The notes under the pieces are model-generated. The model did not search any database. It was not told the origin of the DNA and was given only the letters and a program-made list of their open reading frames with translations. The position numbers were made by a program, and so were the translations under genes. A stretch of DNA of 64,000 nucleotides. It comes from Globomyces pollinis-pini. Lineage: Eukaryota; Chytridiomycota; Chytridiomycetes; Rhizophydiales; Globomycetaceae. Below, one piece after another: positions 54,767 to 64,000 of the stretch. The stretch spans positions 62,001 through 126,000 of the forward strand of contig MU621098.1 of assembly GCA_025399215.1 (NCBI GenBank), given 5' to 3'. Numbering within the stretch: the stretch's first letter is position 1; each line of letters starts with the position of its first letter.

Positions 54767-56313
54767 ATGTCCCTCTCTCCCATTCATGAAGACTTCAATC
54801 CAAGACAATTAGCTGCTTTGGATTTCTTATCCAATTTATCTCACTCAGTTAAACCACTGCTAGTCAAGCAAATGAGTCTCCCTGCTACTAATCCTATTTA
54901 TTCAGTCCCTAATATACAATCAGATGATTCGTTCAGAAAAAGTCCTAGAACTGAAAGAGATAGAGCTGCTATCAGTTTCCTGGCCGATATTTCTTCAATA
55001 TCTGAACCAGTCGAAGTTCCTGTTCAATCACTAAGATACTCAACTTGGCAGTCGGATTTAGAAGTTAATGACGGAACTAAAACTTCATCAGCCAGCAGGA
55101 TTGGCCAACCGAGAAAGAGTCTCGTCAGGTTTATATTATCTCTTAATGATCAGAACACCAACGAGAAGTGTATCTTCTAGTGTATCCTCCCTTCATGATA
55201 ATTTAACTGTATATACTTTTGAAGGGGTATTATGTTATCACTAATTCTGTAGTCGGTTGTCTCCATGTTTTCAATGGTATATAAGTAAATTCAATTAAGC
55301 CTAGTTACAACCAAAAACAGAAGTCAAACATCGCAGAATTAAGAAACCACATATTAAAACTGGTCTGAACAACTCTTACATCAATCCATATCTGTACATT
55401 ATATGAGGCTCTAATTCTACAGGGAAAAAATTGGACTGGTTGCAAATGCTTTGGCAGCTGCAAATGCTATCAGGAAAAAGGTTAACGAAACAAACTAAAT
55501 TCCTAGGCCGAGTCGTATGCCATGTTACTAGAACCTGCCGGATCACTGGAACCGTTCAATCCAGATATTACTCAGTCTTATGATCCATTCTTTCTAGACA
55601 ACCCTGAATTGAAGGCTGGGAGGCATCGCACTGTCATCACTCTTCCTTGTTTTCTAGTAATCCACAAGGCTTTTCATTTTAGGGAACAATTATCCAACCA
55701 CACTCAGAACTTCAACTCAAGAAAGAATTAAATGGTTATTTCCGAGAAACGCATCCGGGTGTAGATGCTTCACTCTCACTAACTCAAATCAGAAATTTGA
55801 AATTGATGCTTTGTAAATTAGGTTTTCAATTGGTAAACAAACTATAACTCGTAACTATTTTTTAGGATTTGGAAATATCTAGTATTGCTGTAGCTATTGT
55901 GTATCTTGAAAAGCTGATTCTTAAAAATTTCGTTCAAAAGACCAATAAGAAATTGATTGGAGGTAACATATCATGACTAATCTCAATTTGATTAGTTATT
56001 TGCTTGTTGTTGGCTGCAAAAGTGAATGATCCTAAAGAAACTACATACACAAATATCATTCAAGTAAGTTTACACAAATACTGTTACGTCTTTCAAAATA
56101 CATATGGTGTCCATTGGAGTAATTTCTGACTAGATTTAGGCAGCTGCCACAGAATTTGAGTTACTACCAAAAGATATCTATGCCCAAGAATTCTCCACAT
56201 ATGCTGCGTTAGAATTCAATCTGTTTCTACCACCGTGGGAAGTCAAACCACATTTAGATCGTATTCGAACAATGAACTCGACTACCAATATATCCAGTGA
56301 GGAAGTAGATTAA
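54767..56313 (+). CDS. CABLES-type cyclin-box protein
   Basis: CABLES proteins contain a degenerate cyclin box and bridge CDKs to other kinases. The C-terminal half reads FNPDITQSYDPFFLDNPELK, RHRTVITLPCF, QLKKELNGYFRETHPGVDAS, ISSIAVAIVYLEKLILKNFV, then VICLLLAAKVNDPKETTYTN and FSTYAALEFNLFLPPWEVKP, in the CABLES order. The N-terminal half is Ser-rich and disordered. At least seven introns are needed; the middle ones near 55200-55400 are not certain, and one (about 56063-56138, 76 nt) is long without an AG|GT junction. The stop is 65 bp before the assembly gap. Confidence 0.72.
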
Positions 56314-56378
56314 GAAACTATCAGGAGATTGTCAGTGTAGTTTTAATATATCCTTATATTCCGAATAGAAAGAATTCC

Positions 56379-56508
56379 NNNNNNNNNNNNNNNNNNNNNN
56401 NNNNNNNNNNNNNNNNNNNNNNNNNNNNNNNNNNNNNNNNNNNNNNNNNNNNNNNNNNNNNNNNNNNNNNNNNNNNNNNNNNNNNNNNNNNNNNNNNNNN
56501 NNNNNNNN
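56379..56508. other. Assembly gap, 130 N
   Basis: Undetermined bases interrupt the sequence. The gap size may be nominal. Nothing can be said about its content. Confidence 0.99.
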
Positions 56509-56745
56509 ATTTCTGTGATATATACTATCTTTACATCTTGTCACGTTTGACTAACGCGATATAATGTTGTGACCTTTCAACTACAGTGTGAGTGACCAAT
56601 TACATTCGATGGCTGCACTAGTTGGTAAGATTCATAAAAACCGATTCTACATTATGGGTTAATCTAACAAATCCCAAGTCATCTGTGTTGGATGTAAGCA
56701 TTATATGAATTTTTTAGCCATCAGTTTAATTGTTTATCTAATTAG

Positions 56746-56808
56746 ACAAACTATTGGATGGGTGCTTCATATCACCAATGGAAATATCTAACATTTAAAG
56801 GTGAATGA
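56746..56808 (+). CDS. Possible last exon of a small gene partly inside the gap
   Basis: After an ATTAG acceptor the frame reads NYWMGASYHQWKYLTFKGE and stops. The aromatic-rich sequence looks like a real protein end, perhaps of a small mitochondrial subunit. Earlier exons may lie from about 56570 (ATGGCTGCACTAGTTG) or within the gap. This is weak evidence. Confidence 0.25.
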   Translation, partial: TNYWMGASYHQWKYLTFKGE

Positions 56809-57840
56809 ACGCTAGAAGAATGAATGGATAGCAAAGAGATAAAATACGAAAAATCAATCAAAGCGTATATGGTATATCGATTTATTAAAATTTCATTAGT
56901 ATACGTTGAATGATCTGTCACATTTCTGTGCTGTCGACTATAACGAACACTTTGGTTTGATTTTCCCATTCAAATCATGATGTCCCAAGTCCTACAATTA
57001 GGATGAGTAGCATAAAAATTGGTAGTCGAACATGATGCTTGGAAATACTCTTTAAATTGCAAAAAATCAATATCAATCAAATCATTTTACGAGAAATCAA
57101 AATTTCGCATTTAATAATGGTGATGAAATCTCATATCAGTAGGGATTGATGCATAACTGGAATAGTGCCTGTTTAATATGCATAAATTTAATGCACTATT
57201 GATATTTTTGGGTTATTAAACTATTTTACTTTAAATCAGAATGTATGGTAAATCGGATGATATTATCAATGCTTCGATTTACCACATATCCTGTCCTGTT
57301 TCAAGTTCACCTCAACTAAATACGGCTGGAATGGCAACTAATAGGCATGTTGATATAATTAATACTCTCGAAGAGGAACTTTACTAGGAATTCGTCTGTT
57401 TTCATTAAAGGTAGTGATTTTCAGTTACGTGATTGATTGTAAAAAAGGCAAAAATATTTATGAAACAGATGCCTAGTTGAACTGTAAAATATCAGAAACG
57501 TAAAAGGTTTAATTACTGTCTTGAAGATAACCATGTATACGTTTGTATAGAGGCTACAAACGAGATATTTATAATGTGTCTTAAAAAAAGTAGCAATTAT
57601 CAACTCTTTAAAACCATGAACAAAAATACTTTCTGATGGTACGAGCAGCATCGCGGAAAGCAGTCAGTTCTTGATATGTTTAACTTTCAGTATTCCAAAA
57701 TAATTGTCATATACTGTTCGTCAGATAATTATAATTCGTATCTCGAAATAAAACAGGATGCGTTTTTTTGACTAATCAATCCTCAATAACTATCTTCAAC
57801 TCAACTTTTGTATCATTTTAAAGGATATAACTAGCGCTGT
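56809..57840. other. Region between the gap and HID1, with one short ORF
   Basis: About 1 kb of AT-rich DNA. An open frame from ATG 57241 to 57387 (48 residues, beginning MYGKSDDIINASIYHISCP) follows an ATCAG acceptor-like site and could be a last exon or small gene, but there is no further support. I see nothing else. Confidence 0.4.
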
Positions 57841-60343
57841 TTATTGAATAGACACACCAAAGAGTTTAACTTTTGTTCCAGCCCATATTGACGGGCACAA
57901 TTTGGCAATTTCTGCATTATTGGTTTCAACTGATTTCATATAAAAAGAACCCTAAATATAAATAATATTAATTCACTCTACCCATAGATAAGCTGTTACC
58001 CAAATATGCATGGAGTTTGAATAAATGAACGAATGTGTAATGATTGGATGAGGTTGAGGTAACACTCCCACCATTGTTTGTGCAGAAAGATACTCCATTA
58101 CTTTCGTATCTACGTTTAAATCGTGTTCAATGCAAAAAGCTTCAATTTGTGGACCCAATTTTTGTACGAGAGTGGAAAGAACTTGTATTGGAAGTCTATT
58201 TTTCCATTCATTAAACTACAGTTTAACACAGTTGATTCATACCCAAGGTAAAGTTGGTTTGAAACCATTTATCGATTGAAATTCGGCTGTTTGATCAATT
58301 GGGAGTTTACCCTTTGCCTTCTCTGAGAGCTCTTCCTCGGCACTTTTTTCTTGCTCTTCTTTGAGTTGCTTTAATTTCTGAACTTGTTCAATCGCATCCG
58401 ACAGTTCAAGATCTCTCAGCTGTAAAACTTTATCCTTATTCCTGACAAACGTATACACTATCTGATGATTTCCTGCATACTGATATTGTAAAATAGTGTC
58501 AATTGTATATAGTAAGTATAATAAACGGGTGTGGTTTCTCTCTTTAGATAACAGAAACCTGGGTGAAGAGAAAACGGTGAATAAAGCAAAGAGCTTTGTA
58601 GCAGTTGTTGCATTAAACTTTGTAATTAATGGAGAAACATTTGCCATGGTAGCCAAGTAAGATTCCTGCAAATGCAATATTGATGCACGAATAGCAGAAT
58701 TGGTTGTTAGAAGAACATAAATGAACTGTTGTTGAGTAATACAGAAACAAATACCAAGTAAAGTATATCACCCCAACAGCCGGTTGTAAATACTGGGAAT
58801 AGTTTTCCATGAGCTCCCAAAGCTGAAATGTCTGCTTCGGTGTTCAATCGAATTCCAAAATCGCGATCTTGTGATAGAACATGCAAAATGAAACAAGAAA
58901 TACGCAACAGTCCAATTTTATCTGGGTTGGTTAGTTGAAGAAAATTACTAGCACTCATTCTGGCATCCAAACTTTCCATAATTAATGCTTGGACTAGAAC
59001 CAGAACCAAAGGGGATTGACATAAATGAGCGAAGAATTTCTAAAATGATCAGGCTATCCAAAAAGATACTTTGTTCACTTCTATGAATGTCCATATTACA
59101 AGAAATAAATCGGCAGTCAAATTGATTGTTTTTGTTGAGCCAGGTAAGTATGCTTTTGAAGCCTAGACGATCAGCTTCTAAAAGAAAGATACATCAATTG
59201 GATTACGAATCAGTCTCATCAGTCCGTTGACTAATAAATCTAAATCTTCCTTCTTGTGCAACTTTGAAAAATAGAATGCGAACAAGTTCTTTCCCACTGG
59301 ATTAACAGTTGTAGAAGGCTCGGCTGATAATGATACCTGAGAACCACTAGAACTGAGTATTAAAAGAATTACCTGTGTGATAACCCTTCAGATGGGATAT
59401 TTGATCGATAATCAAAGAGTGCCACCAAACACTGAGAACACAACCCAACTAAAGGTTCTGATAGATCCCCAAATAGCAACTATAAAATTAGTCAAAACTA
59501 TGTGAAAATACATGATTATAAGGTAAAGTAGCCCATCCGATTGGATCATAAGTCACAATGGTATTGACAAATGAACATAACATGCCCAAAATCGCCTTTT
59601 TTTCCAAATTCATAGTAAATTCTTTCATCCATAAGTTGTCAGTGGTGAGAACATTTGCTGAACTGATATACATTGTCTTTGACAGTAAAGTAATCAAAAG
59701 TCTCAACACTTCAGTTCGTCTTATAATTTCGTCTTTTGATGCAGGAGGGGCTGTAGAAGCACCTATTCCTTTATTCCAAATAATAAACTGAACATTTGAT
59801 GTTTCTGAGTTTCCAGATGGGATGGTGAATCTATTAAATAAAAACACAAAAGGATAAATACCCTCGATAAAACAATAAACTGCTCACCAATACACATAAT
59901 TGAGGTCCTAAATTAGTTTCTGACCAAAATATTTCATTTTCCAAGTCTTCAGTATCCGATTCAAATATAAATGGTAATACTCTGGTAAGAATTCGACAAC
60001 AGTTCAAAACATGTTTACAATCCATAATAGTTGGGGGATGAACATTATCGATCATCAGTTGAATTCTACTCATCAACTATAAATTAGTTAAAACAAAGGA
60101 TCCACAAACCTTTTCAATCAGTGATTTTATATTCTTTGGGTTTTTTTCAATTGCAGCTCTAATATCTTTATGTGCGCATAAATTGAAGACGTCTTCAGCA
60201 GATTCTGGCAACGAGTAAAAAGTTGACCAAAAATCGTCATCAAACGGGGTATCCTAATGATCAACATCAATCCATCATACCGACTGTTCTGAAAGGCTAA
60301 AAACTTGTTTTCTGAAAGCCAATTTTGATTCCGTTGCACCCAT
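57841..60343 (-). CDS. HID1: HID1-domain protein (Golgi/dense-core trafficking; Ftp105-like)
   Basis: HID1 is an N-myristoylated Golgi-associated protein conserved from fungi (Ftp105) to animals. The start MGATESKLAFRKQVFSL carries the myristoylation Gly and the family opening; DCKHVLNCCRILTRVLPFIF, FIIWNKGIGASTAPP, LVTYDPIGWATLPYNHVF-like and VMEYLSAQTMVGVLPQPHP follow in order, and the end is CPSIWAGTKVKLFGVSIQ, as in the family. Start ATG 60343. Several introns of 26-31 nt, for example 59833-59863, restore the frame. About 780 residues matches the usual length. Confidence 0.9.
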
Positions 60344-60843
60344 AATTGAAAAGTGAAAAGATCCCAAAGTGAAAAGATAATCTGAACACTGTACAGAAGG
60401 TAGTCAAAATGAACTACAATCAATCCATGTCATGTAGTAGAGGGTACTTAATAGATAAAGGCATGGATTGAGGTGTTTATTCCATAACTTTGTAAAATTC
60501 CTAAAGAAACTTGAATAGGATTTGCAAATCAAGAGCAGTCTTTATTATCATTTGAAGGTTGATTAGTAAGTCTAGTACTTGTTGTGCACATGAGCACAAG
60601 AATTAAATTAACTTAAAAAATACAATATTAAGAATAGATTTCATAAGATTTCATCATACTCATAGACCTTATTGGACACGCATATGTCTATATCATAGTC
60701 AAACAAAGATAGACGTCAAAGTTGGACTCTCACAGACAAATCACCGCCACTTAAACTAAAGGAAAAAGCTGGTGGAAGCGGCCAAACAGTCTGCTGTTTC
60801 GAGTATAAAACACTGGATTTTATCAATCAAAAATTAAAGTCAA
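60344..60843. other. Divergent promoter region of HID1 and 7TM paralog 4
   Basis: 500 bp without a gene. A TATAAAA box at 60804-60810 stands near the plus-strand start. Confidence 0.5.
60804..60810 (+). promoter_or_regulatory. TATA box of 7TM paralog 4
   Basis: TATAAAA starts 40 bp before the ATG at 60844, a spacing similar to the C2H2 genes. Confidence 0.5.
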
Positions 60844-61968
60844 ATGGACTTTTATATCCTGGTTGGATCTGGACTTTTGTTCAGTATAGCTGGTTGTTAT
60901 TGGGTCTTGACTAGAGCACATCTACCACGTAATCAATTTAGTGTCTTATTGAAATTACTCGTAACCGTCAATTTATGCTTTGCTGGTAAATAATTTCTAT
61001 ATTCTTAGGTTTAGGTTCACAATTAGCACTATTCTATGTATTGGCTACTACTTCTCCTTCTTGTCCGTCGTCAACTTGTACTTTGATTCGTTTACTTCAA
61101 GTACTTGTGAATTATACCGATTGCTTATTTATATTCCTATCTTTAAGCTTCTGCTTGATACCCTATTACATTGTGCGCTTAAATGGAAGCATTAAAAATA
61201 TCAATTTAAACCTGATTATCTTTACTTCCATATTGGTCTCTTCCTTGTCTTTCTTGTTACAGTTACCCTCCCAAATGTAACATTAGATCTCTAACTGTAG
61301 TGGTCATTTGTTTAACACTATTCTCCGTTTACTTATATGTATGTCAGTTTTGACAATGGCAGTCTGTTGTGGTTCTACTTGGTTTTCCTTGAAACAAGTT
61401 CAACTCTCTCGTCAAACCCTGTTATCTCATGTAGAAGCTCAAGTGGAACAAACTAATTATCAGTAAGTAAATCTACATTATTTTATATTTTAGAGCGAGT
61501 TTATTGATGATGCGACTATCAAGTTCTTTATCTATTTCAAATATTCTTCTCTTTGGTGCTCAATTGACTTATTTGATGCATTACTATATGGAGTATCAGC
61601 TTCGAGAAGATCCTGGCTATGACCATTATTCTCAAAATTTAAAAACAATTTGGATGATCTATCAGTTTATCCTAGCTTCGAATGGGGGATTTCTCACTGT
61701 CGGTTTCTTTTATGCATTCTCAAAATTACATCAATCAAGAGAACCTGTTCCTCACCAATGGCATGATGGTGTGAATCAATTACTTTCGAAACATTTGGAT
61801 TGTAGGGATCATCCATTATCCGTTCATTCTCAAGCAAATTCTGGTAATACTTTACCCGTCACCAGTCATGTTGGCGGTCATTGTGTAGAAGCTACTCAGT
61901 CTTGTTGTGCGTTCCGCCTGGACAAACATGACAAAAAGACTCATAAAATTATAGTGGTTGAAAAATAA
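60844..61968 (+). CDS. Seven-transmembrane receptor-like protein, paralog 4
   Basis: The only plus-strand member of the family here. Segments begin ILVGSGLLFSIAGCYWVL; the signature appears as WFSLKQVQLSRQTLLSHVEA with LLMMRLSSSLSISNILLF after it, so the RRTF part has decayed. The tail is Cys/His-rich (CRDHPLSVHSQ, HVGGHCVEATQSCC), unlike the other paralogs. Introns of 23, 24 and 31 nt restore the frame. The conserved motif REPVPHQW matches the VP motif of the other tails. Confidence 0.7.
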
Positions 61969-62291
61969 ATATATCCGTTTATGACTCTTTAATATCTAGA
62001 TTTTCAAAAGTGATTTAGAAAATATTATATTCAGTTCAATTGTAATTCACAAAGATATTTTCTCGACTAATATACTCTTTATATTTAACTTGATACTAAA
62101 CTACTGCATGGATTGTTTTCTATCTTATCAGCTATAAATCGCTATTACCCTTTGCCTTTTGTATCGATCTGCAGTCCATTAAATTCATACAAGGTGTCAT
62201 TGTGTGCATTGGAGCTACTCATTTCAGCGTTAGCCACATTTCTTCCCTGTAAACTTGTGTACTGGGTCGCTGCAGAATCTGCTATTTACGC
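61969..62291. other. Spacer between convergent 7TM paralog 4 and adaptor gene
   Basis: About 320 bp of AT-rich sequence. A 60-codon frame at 62113-62295 has no support. Nothing else is apparent. Confidence 0.5.
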
Positions 62292-63673
62292 TTAGTATAA
62301 AATTTGGTTACCAAACGGATTGGAAGAGTTGTATGCTCTTTCATAAGCACTTCCCTCTGTGTTGGTCACTTGAACTTTATTTGAATAAGATTGCGCGGGT
62401 ACATGTCCATTTGACATGTAAGGATTATCACTTTGTTGTATAGCTGAAGGTAAGTATGGGTTAAAATCAGGTTGTGGTGCACCTGGTTGCTGTTGTTGTT
62501 GCTGCTGTTGCTGTACGTACGTATTAAAAGGATTAGTTGCGGAATAAGTTGCAGGATTTGGTTTTGATTGCTGAACAGGTATTTGAGGATTTTCCAAGGC
62601 CATCACTTTAGCTTTAGCCTGCTCCAATTCTAATCGAGCAAGTTCCAATCCTATTTTATGAATACGACTTTAGTTTACGTTGAGATTCTGTTATATTCAC
62701 TAATGTTTGGAACGCAGTGTGGAGTTTCTCCCCAGCAGCAATTAGCATAGCTAACAATCAACACCTTCTCTTAATATACCTAAAGCGGCTTCGTTGTTCT
62801 CGGGGCATCTTTGAATCCATATATCATTGGCAGCTTTCAGTTTCGTACATGTACCATGCAATTCCTAAGAATTACTACAACCAACTATTTACTCGAGCAA
62901 GAGAATTGTCTCCAATATGTCCTTGATTGAAATTCAGAGTTTCGATAAACATATCCGATGTGCTATTTACCGTTTCGCAATGCTTTATAACTTCATCAAA
63001 TAAAGCATCCTGTAAAATCAGTTACCATGCAGAATTTACACTATCAAGTCCCAAATCAGCAGGATGAACACTGAATCCGGGCTGATTTTCATTATATACA
63101 ATTGATTCTTGGTTTGTTGTGGGCAATGCTAAATCGTTAAAACAATTAATTTACACAATGCAGCAGTTTTATCAAATATGTGTTGGAACGATTTGGCACT
63201 TTCACTACCTTCATACATAAATACCCATTCTTGAATCAGTTGCCCAAAGTTATATCTGGGGTTCTTGTCATTGTTAATTAAAACATGGAATACCATTTGC
63301 AAGTACACAGTAATGATTTTCTCAGCATTCTTAGGATTGCTCATGACCAAATGAAATGTAGGATCGTTTTTAAGAATATAATCCCATAAATCTAAAAGTA
63401 ACACTCTTTGTTCAAGTTGAAATCCAATGAGATTTGACATGATAAGTTTGAACGTCCTAATTAAATTTAGTATCAATCACAGGATTAAATAGGTACTCTT
63501 CTTGATAATTCTGGTCTGCTGCATGTAATTGAACCAACTCATCAGCGACAGGAACATCTAAGGCAGGCTGAAATACAAGCATTAGTGATACTCAATTATA
63601 CCCCTTGAACAGCCTTTTTAATCAATGCATTTGGTTTTCCGAAATTTCTTTTTAGCTTATTCCAAACTGTCAT
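62292..63673 (-). CDS. VHS/GAT-type endosomal adaptor with NPF motifs (LSB5/TOM1-like)
   Basis: The N-terminus reads MTVWNKLKRNFGKPNALIKK; a helical VHS-like domain (LIGFQLEQRVLLLDLWDYIL, then PRYNFGQLIQEWVFMYEGS) is followed by a GAT-like bundle (DEVIKHCETVNSTSDMFIET and NEAALAMLIAAGEKLHTAFQ). The tail is Gln/Pro/Asn-rich with a poly-Gln run and NPFNTY, NPYLP, DNPYM and NPFG, which resemble EH-domain ligands. This layout fits endocytic or ubiquitin-sorting adaptors. Start ATG 63673; at least six introns of about 27-30 nt. Domain names are from pattern recognition, so the exact family is open. Confidence 0.6.
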
Positions 63674-64000
63674 TTAAAAGGGAAAAATCGATGGCTTTTG
63701 ATGGTAAGTTTCACTGTGTCACATCAACGTGGACTGGGATATGAGAAAAATTAAGGATGATAACTTTGAACTTTAAACCAATTTATTGTGGACATCGCCA
63801 ATGGTGTCAATGTAACTGACTGATTGCAAATCGCGTCATAAAATAGGATATTAAATTGAAAATGAAATCCATGAAGTATTATTGAGCGCAGTATCATTAA
63901 ATTCACAATTAATGGATATCTCCTTCATTTTTTTGAATGATTTTGTCAACCAAGTGTAGTTTCTCACTGATGGCATAGTATCATAAGATGAGAAGGTATT
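63674..64000. other. Right edge, upstream of the adaptor gene
   Basis: About 330 bp of AT-rich DNA with no gene that I can support. Confidence 0.45.

Overview
This is nuclear DNA from an AT-rich, intron-rich and gene-dense fungus. The fungal signs are a GPI-anchored Crh-type chitin/glucan transglycosylase, two Ndt80/PhoG transcription factors, a stand-alone CPA2-type carbamoyl-phosphate synthetase large subunit, a flippase-kinase-type AGC kinase and a VPS62-domain secreted protein. HID1, CMTR1, BORCS6 and CABLES relatives, which many yeasts lack, suggest an early-diverging lineage, but I cannot name the species. The outstanding property is intron size: most of the several dozen introns I resolved by restoring conserved protein frames are only 23-37 nt, with GT(A/T) donors, TAG/CAG/AAG acceptors and often a CTAA(C/T)-like branch site a few bases from the end.

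Layout. 1-8551: the end of a coiled-coil protein, then two Ndt80-like genes on the minus strand with a secreted Cu/Zn superoxide dismutase and a TPR protein between them. 9758-16605: an SR-type RNA-binding protein, a Crh-like wall enzyme, a Maf pyrophosphatase, mitochondrial pyruvate carrier, LSM8 and RhoGDI. 16817-27940: mitoribosomal bL12m, CCR4-NOT subunit 3/5, a YqeH/GEP3-type GTPase, a DEAH-type helicase, a MAK/ICK/Ime2-family kinase, BORCS6 and a coiled-coil orphan. 28120-29361: an orphan ORF next to a hairpin-like element with 99-bp inverted repeats. 29490-37704: small orphans, a dual-specificity phosphatase, a mitochondrial nucleotide-type carrier and CPA2. 38841-43421: three tandem paralogous C2H2 zinc-finger genes, with a 163-bp tandem duplication between the first two. 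43762-54575: an orphan, the VPS62-domain protein, three 7TM paralogs around CMTR1, and an Fpk1/Nrc-2-like kinase. 54767-64000: a CABLES-like cyclin-box gene, a 130-base assembly gap, HID1, a fourth 7TM paralog, and a VHS/GAT-like adaptor.

Most single-copy genes are ordinary housekeeping genes and are not arranged by pathway. The Ndt80-like factors and the Ime2-family kinase belong to families that work together in yeast meiosis, but their presence in one window may be chance. The lineage-specific content lies in the expanded families (Ndt80, C2H2, 7TM) and in repeats.

Main discovery candidate: seven longer introns (59-91 nt) in six genes look like two or three complete mini-introns placed back to back, joined exactly at AG|GT with no exon between. 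In the phosphatase gene the two modules (29 and 30 nt) are recognisably similar to each other, which suggests tandem duplication of a whole mini-intron.
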